From Ochotona curzoniae (lineage: Eukaryota > Chordata > Mammalia > Lagomorpha > Ochotonidae): DNA of 64,000 nucleotides. Positions 44,101 through 56,350 of this stretch are shown here, piece after piece (position 1 is the first letter of the stretch; each line of letters starts with the position of its first letter). A program made the position numbers and the translations under genes. The notes beneath the pieces are model-generated. The model did no database searches, had not been told where the DNA came from, and saw only the letters and a list, made by a program, of their open reading frames with translations. The stretch lies in NCBI RefSeq assembly GCF_017591425.1, contig NW_024466004.1, positions 35,342,501 to 35,406,500 of the forward strand, given 5' to 3'.

Positions 44101-47100
44101 GAGGACCAACTCAATGACAGACCCTGTACAAGATGCAGAATATGTGTCTATATATGTGAAGGACACAATGTTCAATTTGCATAAAACTTTGGAACATAAA
44201 TTATGTGAATATGAAAATGTTAAAATACACTTTAAGGGTTTGAAAACTATACCAGACAGCAAAATAAGTCAGTAAGTTTAGCAATATAGCCGAGTGTTCT
44301 TAGCATCGTAGAACATTGCTCTCGGGTGAGCAATTAGACAAGAAGGTCAAGAGGTAGTCAGGCAAAGCTCTTGGAGAAAATGGAGCTTGATCACAGCCAT
44401 GAATAGCACCAATAGATGAAGGTGAACCATCGTATATCATCAGCCTTTCAATTCAGCATGATTTAAGAGAGTGTTCCTGTCCAACTATGTGCATTTGGGT
44501 GAGTTTACTTGTGTGTAAATGATGAGAGGAACCAAGGCATATTAAAAAATGGTCTGCAGACAAGATGTTTACATTAACCCATTTTGTTAGAAAACCACAA
44601 ATTACCCATAAGAATGTGTAGATGTAGCAGTAAAGTTATATTTAATTTACCTTATGGAAGCACCTCGGCTGGGAACTATTAATATTCCAGGCTAATAAAG
44701 TTTAGCTTCTATTTAAAATTTCTTCCAATAACCAAATCAACTTTTCCTGTGAGAGACTAAGAAATGATATTTAAATGGGTTTAGCTTATGATATTCTCAT
44801 AAATTCCAAAGAAGGTATCAGTAACATTCAATAAACAAATTATATTCAGAAAGAATAAATTCTCCTTATCACAGTTGATGCAATCAAAGACTGCCCTTGT
44901 GCATCAGTCTCAGCTTTCACACTTTCTCTTCAAAAAAATGTGTGCATCTCCACAATTCTATATACCTTGCATTTGAAACTTACTTTATAGGTTAAGTATC
45001 GTGGTTCACTATTTTCTTTGCCTCCTTGGCTAGTTCTGACTGAATTATTTAAACTATTTGGAACAATGAAATTCCATTAAAAAATAGCTATTGATCTCCT
45101 TTTAGAGCATGAAGTTGACTCTCAAGCACTTTTCCCTAGAGCTCTGGAGACACACTGTTCAAGGAAGCAGGGTTACAAGCCCCAGCTCAAATTGGAAACA
45201 AGGGAAACAGTGGGCCGCAACCTCACAAGAATCATTGAGACTATGCTTTAGTCTGCGGAAGTGTTGTTCAGACACAGTGAATTCTAACGATTTTTAGGCA
45301 ATATATACATTTTTTTTTCTGGAACTGTGAGTCAGTATAAAAGGAATGAGGTCTATTCTTAATTAACACATTTTGCATAATATCCTATTAATCCTAAAGA
45401 ATTTATATGCATTCCAGAATACCTTGGGTCCTTCAGACCTCTCTGCAACTGATAAATTGGGTCCGGATGCTATCTGTCACAAGATGACAACATCATATAA
45501 CAAAACTTGTTTTTCATTATGTAGAAATACTGTGATTTACCCCCAAGGAACAAAATCTTGATTCTTAAAACAAAGAAAAATCAAATGACTTCAAATTTAG
45601 AACTCTGAAAATGATACCTGCTTCCTCGGATTCTTGGACATGAGAAAGGAAAAACAAAGCAGAGTGCCTCATTAAACATCTGATGGAGAAATGCTGATGT
45701 TTAATCACAGGCTTCCCAGGGCATTAGAAAGGGCAGGCTTAGAGGAAACCAAGCCAGAGACAAACTAGCTGCTTATATTAGTAGATAGGAACTTTAAAAT
45801 ATTGAACATAAATCTGTAAAAAAAAGTTTACAGAAAAAAAATATTATGGAGAAATGGAATTTTGTCTTGATTTTCTTTGAAAATTGGAAACATAAACAAT
45901 CAAATGGAAATTCCAAAGCTGAAAATAACAGTCTCAAAAGCCAACATTTACTAGATGGTCTTAGTAGAAGACTTGACAAACTTGAAGGCAAATAAAAAAT
46001 ATCTACACTGAAATGAAAATTAAAAATTTTAAATTAACAACATTTTCAGAACTATGAGACAATACGAAACAGTCAAATATAACTAGAGCTTCAGGAAGAA
46101 GGGAGATAGTGAGTCATGAAGAATGTTGAAGGTTCTAAACAGTTACAGCAGAGAAGTATTCATTTCATGGGAGTGTGTCTCTTTCTACCGTCTAACTGAT
46201 CTCTCCCACTTCTTGAACTTGACGTGGTTTAGGTTCATGGGCAGTGCTGTCAGTTTGAAGCATGGCTGGTTTGGATTACAGCACTTCAATCATAGCAAGC
46301 TTGCTCGAAAACCTAGTTGTAGTAACTTTCAATTCCATGGGATACAAAGAACCAACAAATCATTACCAGTTACAGCCATGGTATAATTTTAGTTTTTGAT
46401 CAGATATGATAAAATCCAAATCCCTAAGCTCTGAGACAAAATAGGAAAATATTAAACATAAACATAAACATTTTATTGAATCAATTTATAAATAATTTTC
46501 TTTCCTCTATTTGGCACTTTATAACAATATAAAACTAAAACTAAAAAAGGAAAGAGAACAGTGATAGAGCAACTAGATCTGGATCTGCTCCTGTTAGCAA
46601 TCTATGTTCTCGGGTCATCATGTATATAGAACTGGGAGCAATCAGGTTTGAGAGATTATTAAGGAGTAGATTTCTAACTTGAAGTGTGCTGATGAGTGTG
46701 GTTGTAGCAGATGGGTTAATATAACATTCCTTAAGCCTGCCAAGTGGCTCAGGAGTGTGGGTAAGAAGCTCAGAACTCTCCACTAGAAAGTTGGAGTCAG
46801 GAGAATGTTATATCCTCCACTGGCAGGAGAGGAGGGGCACCTGATTCTCCTGTCAGATACTGGGGGAGAATTTCAGCTTCCACTGGCACTTTGAGAAACA
46901 CTGATACAAAGAAATAAGAATGCAAGGGAAAAAAGCAGTTTTGATTTTGTGTGAATATAATGACTTAATGGAAAAATTCACATTTTATTCCCAGCTTTTC
47001 TGTCAGTATTTAATGATCCTTTGACAATCACCTTTCCAGATTTTTTAAAACTTCTGCCTATAAATATTTCGTGCTGATATTTTAGACTTAAATGTTCTTC

Positions 47101-47509
47101 TTAAGCATCCTGAAACTGATAATAGATCTAATTTGATCAGAAGAACAGCTTAGAATTGTTGGGAACAGTGATAAATCCAAAAGCCTCACAGACTGCATCA
47201 TGGTATGGCTCTCGGGGGAAAAAATAGGAGGGAAAATGCAGATGGGGTGGAGAAAAGGATTGGAGATAGTAGGTGAGAAATTGGGAATGGATGAATTCCA
47301 TTGAGTGACTACAGTGCTGTGCAGGAGAGGGTTAGCACAAAATTGATAAGGATCAAAAATAGAAAAAAACATACTAAAACTCTAGGAGTTACACTTGAGC
47401 AAGATTCCAAATCACGTCACTTTAAGGTTTAATCTGAAAACTAGCCATTTGCTTCTCATTCTGAAAAGTTTCTTTGGCTACATCCCACTGTTAGCTAACT
47501 TGAACTCTT
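44101..47509. other. Long stretch without recognised gene
   Basis: About 3.4 kb of AT-rich DNA. Near 46887-46902, CTTTGAGAAACACTGA resembles a hAT (Charlie/MER5-type) terminal inverted repeat, but no partner end was found. The ORFs at 46123-46386 and 47088-47372 have no known domains. Confidence 0.45.
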
Positions 47510-47555
47510 TTTAAAGTATTTAATTTTTCATCTACTTTAAAGGCATACTGATAGA

Positions 47556-47606
<51 letters not shown>

Positions 47607-47865
47607 GGGAGAGGAGGAGAGAGAGAGAGAGAATCTCTGACTAGATGGTTCATTCCCCAAATACTGGCAACAACCAGACTGGCTGCAGCAGGAACTGCAT
47701 CCAGGAGTCCCAGGTGCATGGGAGGGAACCCAGGTATTTGTAGCTTCATCTGTGACCTTCCCAGCCACCCTAACAGAAAGTTGGACTCCAAGCATGGAGT
47801 CAGACTGGACATGACACTCCTGTATGGGGTGGAAGGAGTTCAAAACAGGAGCTTATCCAGCTAGG
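47510..47865 (-). mobile_element. CSINE, antisense, older, with expanded (TG)n
   Basis: A TTTAATTTTTCATCTACTTT tail is followed by the TG array, then GGTTCATTCCCCAAATACTGG and TCCCAGGTGCATGGGAGGG. The head is decayed. Confidence 0.75.
47559..47602. repeat. (TG)n microsatellite
   Basis: About 22 perfect units inside the antisense CSINE. The open frames through it at 47532-47864 come from the repeat. Confidence 0.97.
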
Positions 47866-49889
47866 TAACAACACGATCTCGCTTTTGGATTCTTGAGTTC
47901 ACTGAAGAAGTATCCCACCTTTGGAAAAAAGATATCAACTTTCTTTTACTTTCAAGCTAAGATAAAAAAAAAAGGGGAGAATTCTTCTCTTCTCCCACTC
48001 CACCTCCTCTCCCTAGTGTCAACAATTACTGCTTCCTATGTTTTCATCAGAAGTATGGCATTTATCATTAGCTTAGCTCAATTTTGAAACACAAAATTCT
48101 TCCATAACAAGAGAATACGATTTCTAAGTGGTCAAAGCAAGCCAGAAAGTAATTTTTCCTTTTTCCTCAGAATATTGACAATCCAAAAAGCATTAATTAA
48201 TTTCCCATTAAATTACACTTTACCTGACACTTTGCTTCACTGAATCAAAATTAGACATGAATCAAGCTAGAGTGGTCACAATAAAAAGAATAAAAACTTG
48301 GTTAAGACCCTGGTTAATATTGGTATTTTATTTCAGAGTGCTTGAGTTCAATATCCAGCAATTCACCTTATGTCAAATTCCTGCTAAACCAGTGAAGAAG
48401 TAGCTGGCTTTCTGCCATACACGTAGGAAATCCAGATTGAATTTCCAGTTCCCAGCTCCAACCTGGTCTTTCTGTGCCTTCGCATCTCCTCACTCTGGGT
48501 TTTACAGGCATTTTCAGAGTGCCTAAGCAAACAGGGCATTCCTGTTTGTCTACTTGCTTATTCTCTCTCTTCCCCCTCTAATTCTGACTCAGACAATTAA
48601 AAAGAAAACAAACCATTTTTCAATTGATTATAAACTGAACTTGGGAAGTAATCATGTTTTGTTAAAAGCACACAAACATAATGCCTGACATTGTGAAAAC
48701 CTCCAGAAAACATTAGGAAGAGTAAAAAAGGTTTTAAGGATTTTCTTCCTTTTTAGTCAATTTATTGATGACTATGGGAAAACTTGGTGACTTGAGCACA
48801 GACGTGTGCTGAGTACCAGCTGCCATTACAACATTCCTCTTGATATCTCACTAGATTCACATGCATAACAAGTAGGGCTTCAGCACATTATTGTTCAGGC
48901 TTCCAGTTCTTTAAGACTCAGTTGTGGGCAAAAGTAATTGCATGTGTAAATAACAGTATAAAACACATTTCCAGCTAGGTTTCCTACAATCAATTTAAAC
49001 TTCCTTCTTGATACTTCACAAATGCGAAGGTTCTGTTCTTTGTAGAAAGACTGAGCTACCCTTAAAAAGAGAGGGTAATTGCTACTGTCCATTTAATAAC
49101 CCATTCTTTCTCGCCTATTCCCACCCCAGAGTATGAGCAAATGAGCAAATATCCTCAAAGCCAGCATAGAGCCTGATGAGTAAATGCTTAGTAAATGTTC
49201 TCTTGTGTGAGTAACAAAGAGGGTATGTATGATCACGTATGTAATGCTTAAAGGTAGTATACGGTGATGCCATGGACCTAAATTTTTCATTAGTAGTTAA
49301 TTTTTTGGACTAAACTACTAAGGGACCTGTCATGAAAGATGCAGCTCTGGACTTGAACAGATGGAAAAACTTCCCTATTCTTTTGCACAATGACTCTATG
49401 TTATAAAGACGTTGGCTCTCCGCTGACTAACTTACAAATTTACAACAATGTAAATAAATAAAATTCAAATAAGCTCTTTCATGAAACTATACAAATTCAT
49501 AATAAAAGATACACAGGAAAGAAATAAGCAACTGTGGGAGGAAAGCAGCCCTGCCTAAAGCATCCCTTGCAAGGAAACTTTGATGATTGGAATTTCACTC
49601 TCCTGGGACATGAACAGACAACATTCATCCAGAAACCTGTATTTGGAATGTACAAAAATGCATCTCAAATTACTGCAGCAAAAATAAACTTTTAGTGCAT
49701 AATGGATTTTGACAAAAGTAAAATGAGATCTATGCTTCACTTTGTACATAAGAATAAATATTAAGGAGATCATGAATCGTAAAATAAATTCATATAAATT
49801 CATATGTATCAAAAGAAAACATGGTTTAAGTCCTTCTTATGCTCAGTGCAAGAAAAGCCTTTACAAAGAAACCTCATATGAGGCAATCC
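47866..49889. other. No confident gene or repeat
   Basis: A faint old-CSINE-like segment lies at about 48300-48500 (GTGAAGAAGTAGCTGGCTTT, TCCAGTTCCCAGCTCCAACC). Otherwise unique-looking. Confidence 0.4.
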
Positions 49890-51395
49890 CAGAACTGATT
49901 CCTGTGTGTTTGCCTAAGCAGGGTCCAGCACAGTTCAACACACCAATCAGCACTGGTGATTGCAATTGCTGGGTCAGCTCTGTCTCCAGCCCTGTCCTCT
50001 ATGCAAACCAGTGGTTGTTGCAGCCCAGCCCAGTCCTTGACCACATGAACCAGTGGAAGCTGCAGCCTAGTTGGAGTGACTTCCAATGACCCCCACCATA
50101 CTCGCTGCCTGCTCAGGTTCTCATACTTGCAGACTGATTCAGACTGATTCAGACTGATCCAGTCTGTTCCACGTCCCATTTAGCTCTCCTACATGTCAAT
50201 GGGTATTAAAGTCTAGTTCAACCCAACCAGCCCCACTATCCATCCCACACACCTGCAGGCAGGTGCCACTTTCTGTCTAGCCAATGCTTCCCCCAGTCCT
50301 TGTTCTCATGCTCAGCAGTCAGAGTGACAACTCAAAGGGGAGGCGCCCACTATTTCCCTAGTGGGCCCACTCCCATTCCTGGATCTTGCACTCGCCAGGT
50401 GGTTCTGCATTTTAACTTGACAGAATTTGCTCCCCCATGCTATGGCCCAATGGGGGAGTTGCCCAGGTTCCCCCACTTGGCTCACTCCCAGACCTCGATC
50501 TCACACATGCCAGCAGGTGCCAGGCACCAATCCAGCATGTCCTGCCACCTTTGCATGAGCTCATGGATGGTGAGACCCAGGCCGCCCCACACCCTGGTAG
50601 GAGTGCACATGCTGGGTTGCAGCCTGTACCTGCTCAGCCTTTTCCCATCCCCAGTACCCATGAGTGTTGGCAGATTCCATGGTCACACCTAGCTCAGCCC
50701 CTACCACCCCAACTCTTAAGCTAACCAGCAGGACTTGTATTTTCACATGGTTAGGCCCACATATCCATTACATAATCTACCCCTGGACCTAGTTCTCCTG
50801 GGTACCATGGCCCAGCATAATGTGACCCATCCACTGACCCACTCTCATGTTCTGGGATATAGCCCTGCTAGACCAGCCCCTAACCCTGATGTTCATGTAG
50901 GCTGGCATGTGGTAGTCAGCAATGTTCCATGCTAACAAGGCCAGTTCAGAATGCCCAAATGGGCTGAAGGATCAATCTGACTCATAAAGGTCTTCCGGTC
51001 TTAGTCCTTGCATTTACCTGCCAGTACTGTGGTCTTGTCTTTTGGAGTCCTTCGGCAGTCATTCCTTACCTACATTTACGATGGTTTTTTTCTGGGGATG
51101 TCCCTCAGCAATAATTCCTCACCTGGGCATGAATCCACAGGTCATTGCTCTCCCTCACCTGTGTGATCCGCCAGTCTCCCTGTAAATTCTGAAGCATAAG
51201 TTCTTGGAGCAAGCCACTGGGCAGCCCAACGATTGCAACCAGTGCCATTGGCATTTGGGTTGTCCAGCCTGGAGTCAATCCTGTGCTGCCATTTGGGCGG
51301 TGGCGAAAGGACCCCTTAGTAGGGCAGGTGGGGCCTCCCACTGCTCCTGTGGAGCACATGGGAGCAATACAGGATTGCATTTTACCTTAAGTGAA
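49890..51395 (-). mobile_element. Long GC-richer repeat family, copy B
   Basis: Plus-strand blocks AGTGGAAGCTGCAGCCTAGT, TAGCTCTCCTACATGTCAAT, ACCTAGCTCAGCCCCTACCA and CTTAGTCCTTGCATTTACC parallel copy C in the same order. B lacks the segment equivalent to C 60450-61720 and lacks the conserved 3' module (it stops near 49890). Its 5' head (about 51000-51395) reaches ACCGCCCAAATGG-like sequence on the minus strand. The frames through it (for example 50300-50692) encode low-complexity chance peptides. Confidence 0.7.
50131..50160. repeat. Three tandem 10-bp units inside copy B
   Basis: AGACTGATTC is repeated three times, the last with one change. Confidence 0.9.
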
Positions 51396-51479
51396 GATTA
51401 GAAGTGTTAAACTTGCAGTTTGTGCTCTTTTCATTAGGGTAATTAAAAAAAAAAAGAGGAAGCAGGAGGCACAGGAGGA

Positions 51480-51800
51480 AAAACTCCAGGTGATTAAGCC
51501 CTCACTTGGGGCTCTAATCCCACTGACTCAACGCCTAGGTTTGTGTCCCCACCTCACTCCTGATGCACGTTTCTCTCTGTGTGCATCCTGGCTGACAGCA
51601 AGTGACGACTGCAGCAGCTGGGTCTCTGTCACCTTTGGGGAGACCTGGATGCAACTACTGGCTCCCTGTTTTGGCTCGCCCAGCCATTCCTGGTTGTCAT
51701 GGGCATTTGGGGGGTGAGCCAGCAAATGGGCAATTTCTCTTCCACCACCCCAAATTCTGCATCATAAATAAATTAAATAAATAACTCAATATCTTAAAAA
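51480..51800 (+). mobile_element. CSINE, diverged
   Basis: GGAGACCTGGATGCAACTAC, GGGCATTTGGGGGGTGAGCC and a CATAAATAAATTAAATAAAT tail. The head is decayed. Confidence 0.75.
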
Positions 51801-52334
51801 ATAAGGAAAATGCAAATGGTGGGCGAAAGTCCTGGATACATACCTAATTACCATGTTAGAGTTCAATTAGCCCTGCTAACACTGGATCCTCTTCTGTGTA
51901 CTAGTTCAACCATACAGTTTTCAATATGCTTTGTATTTGTTCTCATGAGACAATAACTCAAAAGCTACAAAATACATAAAACTTGCATTTCCAAAAGAAA
52001 TCCCAGGATTTAAAGGGAACAATTTTTGTCAACCATTCTTGTATTTTTCAATTCAACTAACATCTTTTTAAATATCTACTGTGGATCAAGGTAGTGCCCC
52101 ATCTACAATGTCTTACTGGGATATTAGTTATTAATTTTTAAGAGTGACTTTCAAGCAAATAATTCCAAATCTGCAATGCTTTACATATAAGTAAATGGCA
52201 TCTTTCTCTAAGAAAGTAAAAGACAAAAATGAAAACAAAAACCTGTTCACATAGAGATTTCTATAATGTACATTGTAATCAGAACATAAATGGGACATCT
52301 TTTGTGATAAAAAAGTAAGCTTAATTATTATAAA
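51801..52334. other. No recognised gene or repeat
   Basis: AT-rich unique-looking sequence. Confidence 0.4.
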
Positions 52335-52490
52335 CAACATTAGTAGCATTTATAGACAGGGGCACTCAACAAGGTGCTTTGAATTCAGTATTTCATGTGA
52401 TCTTATTTGAACACTATTGTTAGCCTTTCAGCTTAGGAAGTGGAGGTCGTAACCCAAATCTGTCTATGTCATATCCCTCCATTGCAGTCA
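52335..52490 (+). mobile_element. MIR element
   Basis: CAACAAGGTGCTTTGAATTC, AGTATTTCATGTGATCTTAT and GTTAGCCTTTCAGCTTAGGA follow MIR order (CTAGGCGCTTTACA .. TCATTTAATCC .. CAGATGAGGAA). Confidence 0.58.
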
Positions 52491-52990
52491 TCATGACAAA
52501 TATTTTAAGTCCATCAACAGGCTTCCTTGATTCCAGTCTCTTAATTTGTCTCCTTGCTTTCTACCACCTTATAAGTAAACACATGACAAGGAAAACTCTA
52601 ACTTCTTTACGTCTTGTCAGGAGAAGACTAGGATAGCTATTTAGTGTTCTTATATGGATGCAGCATTAGGATGCTGTAATCTGTGATTGTTTTTGGCACC
52701 TTAAATATGCCCAAACTCGATTTATTCAATGTATTCTCTAGAGGAAAAGATGAAACATACTGGAAAAATATTCTTAAGATTTTACCCAACAATTTAAGAA
52801 ACTGGAAAAAATATTTTAGCAGAATGTTTGTGTTTACAGTATTATTATTATCGACTATTAACCAGGCTCCAAGCTTAATAACTGCCCTAAATATAATCTA
52901 AGGAATGTTTTTTTTTTTCACAGAACTATTCATTTTATTTTACATAACAGCAGTGCCAAGCCAACATACTTCATTCCATTTCCTCCTTCC
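52491..52990. other. No recognised gene; T-rich end
   Basis: Unique-looking DNA running into T-rich sequence before the L1 3' end. Confidence 0.4.
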
Positions 52991-52996
52991 CATTCC

Positions 52997-54090
52997 TTCT
53001 TTTTTTTTTTTTTTTATTGTTGCTTACATTGTATTATGTAGTACAGTTTTATAGGCGCTGGGGATTCCCTCCACCCCTCCCATACCCCTCCCCCCATGGT
53101 GGATTCCTCCACCTTGTTGCATAACCATAGTTCAAGTTCAGTTGAGATTCATTGCTTGCAAACACATGCCTAGCATGAAGTTCAGCGTCTTATTGTCCAG
53201 ATAAGTTCAGTGGCCTCTTGGGGAGACCTTCTATGGTCTGAAGATAGGTCTAACAGAGTAAAGATCCGGTCAGTTAAAAGCCCCAACAAGGCCTCAATAT
53301 CAATATACAACATTATGGAATTAATTGACATAGTATTGGGTAAACAATATGTTAAAAATAATGCAAGTTCCATTCTTCGAAACCTCTGGGTTGAGACAGT
53401 ATCAATGACAGGTTCAAAAAATAACAAACAATCATACAAAAATTACAGGTTAAATCAAGGCAAACATGTGGTATCTAATCTTTTGGGATTCACTCAAAAA
53501 TGTTCTGGATTCCCCATAGGTGAAGTTTCTTCTACTCACCCAGGAATCTGATTGAATATATAAATTTAATCCTTGTTTTCAAGGAACTTGGTTTCTTGGT
53601 TTCAGCTTCTAAGGCAACTCCCTCAGCTCATCGTCCTTACGTTCTTTGGTTACCTTCTGGAATATTATCAGACCTGCCAATGTGAGTCAAGCTATTACCA
53701 CAGGAGTGATTTCCTCAATTCACATACTGTGTAATAGAAATTAAAAGTTGAAAAGTGTTCAGTCTCAATAAAAATACACAAATAAGCATTTGAATATTGA
53801 CACAGAAGAAAAAATTACTATCCTTGGAACAACTCTTGGAAATCTTATTCAGTAAAAGTCTCCTTTCCTTCCAAATTATTCCACTAAAACTAACAAGTCT
53901 ATTCATGCTTAAGCTGTGATGCTCTTGTGTGCCCTGCACCACAACTTTCAAGCAAGAGCTTTGTAGCTTCAGTGTGATATACGGGGGCATGTCCAGATGG
54001 TCGAGAAAAAGAGCAATAACTTTAGAACCCATAACGCTACACCTAAAATAGCAACAGGGAAACCTATATTTTCAATGAGTACTTCATTAG
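52997..54090 (-). mobile_element. Lagomorph-type L1 3' UTR, antisense, 5'-truncated
   Basis: On the plus strand an A-tail complement (a T run, about 53000-53020) leads into TATTGTTGCTTACATTG, GGCGCTGGGGATTCCCTCC, ACCCCTCCCATACCCC, GTCTTATTGTCCAGATAAG and, further on, AATGTGAGTCAAGCTATTACC and GGAGTGATTTCCTCAATTCA. This is the 3' UTR type I recall from rabbit L1. No ORF2 coding landmarks are readable at the 54-kb end. The 113-codon plus frame 53210-53551 lies in the UTR complement and is not a gene. Confidence 0.75.
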
Positions 54091-54280
54091 TTGCCATATC
54101 CTCAGAGAAATGGCATATGGTTATGAATAGCTATGAGACTTTTTGGGCCATTCAGAAATATAATCACAAGACCTAGAAACACATGGAATTTTCTTTCCAA
54201 TTTGAACTACTTATCACTCATGCCCCACTACAAGTACCTGCCAGAGTGACATAAATCTGGTCTTGAGAAATATATTTTAA

Positions 54281-54605
54281 GAGCCCCAGAGCTGACATTG
54301 AGGTATAGTGAAGTGCTGCCTGCAATGCCAACTTCCACGTGGGTGCTGGTTCGTGTCCTGGCTGCTCCTCTTCCTATTCAATTCCCTGTCAATTGCCTGG
54401 GAGAAGTAGCAGAAGATGGGACAGGGAAGGAAGGCCCAGATGAGGCTTCTGGCTTCTGGTCTCAGCCTGCTCCAGGTTTGGCTGTTGTAGCTATATGAGA
54501 AATGAACCAGAAGATGGAAGATCTCTTTCTCTCCTTCACCCCTATTCTGACTTTGTGTTTTTCTTGAACTCTTACTTCAAATAAATAAATACAAAAGTAT
54601 TTTTA
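54281..54605 (+). mobile_element. CSINE, full length, older
   Basis: GAGCTGACATTGAGGTATAG head, GGTGCTGGTTCGTGTCCTGG, TTCAAATAAATAAATACAAA tail. Confidence 0.85.
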
Positions 54606-55219
54606 AAAAACACTTGTCTTTACTGTGGTTTTAATTGTGGGGAGTTTGGAAAAAAATATTTTGCTGATTCAATTTATTTTGAATCAGAGTTTATGAACTC
54701 TCTGAAATAAGACTCACTGGCAACTCATCCATTATTCAAAGTCATTGATTTCCTCTGAAATTTCACATTTTCATATTACACCATTAGGGGAAAATCAGTG
54801 TTATTTATATAATGCAATTGTCTTAGTTAAAAAAAAGATCTGAGGTAGTTTATGAAATTACATATAGCACAATGAGAATCTTTCTTCTTAAACAAAGCAC
54901 ATCATACTGGAAGAAGGGAAAAGGCCAAGAGTTCTGACTCACAGATATACATTCTTAGAGTTTCCACACAGAAATAAAGGAAACCACAGTGTAAATTCTG
55001 AATAAAGTGCAAGCAAAGCAAGAAGCTATGGAATTCATGTTGTCTATAACTAGGAGTAAAAAAGAAAACATTTAACAACTGCTCTCAGTCAAGTCCTAAC
55101 CAACATAGTGCTTCTTTTAAACATGTAATAGAACACCTCAGTATATAAGATTTCTGACCAACAAAAATATTGTCCCCTGGCTTTACCACTACCATATTAA
55201 ACTTCAGTAACTGGGTATA
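54606..55219. other. No recognised gene or repeat
   Basis: AT-rich unique-looking DNA. Confidence 0.45.
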
Positions 55220-55520
55220 CACATAGGCAATTGTTTCACACAGTAGCTAAAGCTCTTCTTGAAATGCCCACATTCCGAAGCAGAATGTCTGGGTTGCAGA
55301 CTGTTCTGTTTCTAGCTCCAGCTTTGTCCTAATGCACATGCTGGGAGGTGGCAGGTGCTTGAGTTCTTGTCACCTACAATAAGAGACCTGGTTTGTGTTC
55401 TAGACTCTTGGCTTTGTCTTGGCCATACCCTGGCCATTGTAACAATTTGGGGAGTGAAACAGTGAATGGAAGATGACTCCCTGCTTCTGTCTCTCCCTCC
55501 TTCAAATAAAATAATTTGAT
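55220..55520 (+). mobile_element. CSINE, older, diverged
   Basis: TTTCACACAGTAGCTAAAGC head, GGTGGCAGGTGCTTGAGTTC, TTGGGGAGTGAAACAGTGAA and a TCCTTCAAATAAAATAATTTG tail. Confidence 0.75.
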
Positions 55521-55599
55521 TACATATTCGAAGAAAAAATTTTTTGCAAATAAAACTATACTTAAAAGATTACTGTCCCCCCTTTTTTGTATTTCATGG

Positions 55600-55725
55600 T
55601 TTATTTATTTAGTTTATTTCTTTATTTGAAGAGAGAGATAAAGAAAGATATCATTAGCTCACTCATTCCCCAAATGCCTACAATGACTGGGAATGAGCTA
55701 GAACAAACCTAGATTCTTTGTCTTG
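55600..55725 (-). mobile_element. CSINE fragment, antisense
   Basis: TTTATTTATTTAGTTTATTTC tail then TCACTCATTCCCCAAATGCC. Truncated. Confidence 0.7.
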
Positions 55726-56179
55726 TGCTTAAAAAAATATTAATAGCAGGAGAAAAGCTTTCGACTATTTGTAACGCTCTTACTTTCCTTTATACTTCAT
55801 ATGTTAATACTTAGAATTCCAGGGAGTTATTCTATATTATGACTTTTCTTTTATTTCAATTCCAGTGAGAATATTTGTTCTGGAAATCAGACAAAATTGG
55901 GAAGTTTTGCACAAAACTGCCAAAAAATTGGGAAAGATAAATTTCATGAGCAGACTTCTAATTAAGGAAAAAGTGAATATACCATGCTTAATTTCCTCCA
56001 TAACAGCTCCTCAAAGGCAAAACAGCAAATTAAGAAGGTCTGACCTCAAGTGGAAAATCTGTAAAATAACCTAAGATGATGCATTAATTTGCTCACAGAA
56101 TCAATTTTATTCTTCAAAAGGGACAGTAAGAGTATTGGGTGCAAATTGAGTATATCATCCTAACCTCCCCTCTGCTTTT
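55726..56179. other. No recognised gene or repeat
   Basis: Short unique-looking stretch. The plus frame 55865-56074 is K/R-rich, with no known motif. Confidence 0.4.
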
Positions 56180-56350
56180 TTCTTTTTAAGATTTACTTAT
56201 TTTTGTTGCAAAATCAGATATACAGAAAGAAGGAGAGACAGAGAGAAAGATCTTCTGTCTGATGAATCACTCCCCAAGTGACCACAACGGCCAGTGCTAT
56301 GCCGATGCAAAGCCAGGAGCCAGGAACTTCTTCCAGGTCTCCCCCGTGGC
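56180..56350 (-). mobile_element. CSINE fragment, antisense, head missing
   Basis: TTTTTAAGATTTACTTATTT tail, AAAGATCTTCTGTCTGATG and AGCCAGGAGCCAGGAACTTC. It is cut at about 56350. Confidence 0.82.

Noticed and set aside
46887..46902. hAT-type terminal inverted repeat CTTTGAGAAACACTGA
   Set aside because: Only one end is seen. Without the partner end and an 8-bp target duplication it cannot be called a transposon.
50300..50692. 130-codon plus-strand frame, and similar frames at 60536-60820 and 60915-61250
   Set aside because: They fall in the GC-richer repeat family on its antisense strand. The peptides are C-, P-, S- and H-rich with no domain and are not conserved between copies A, B and C.
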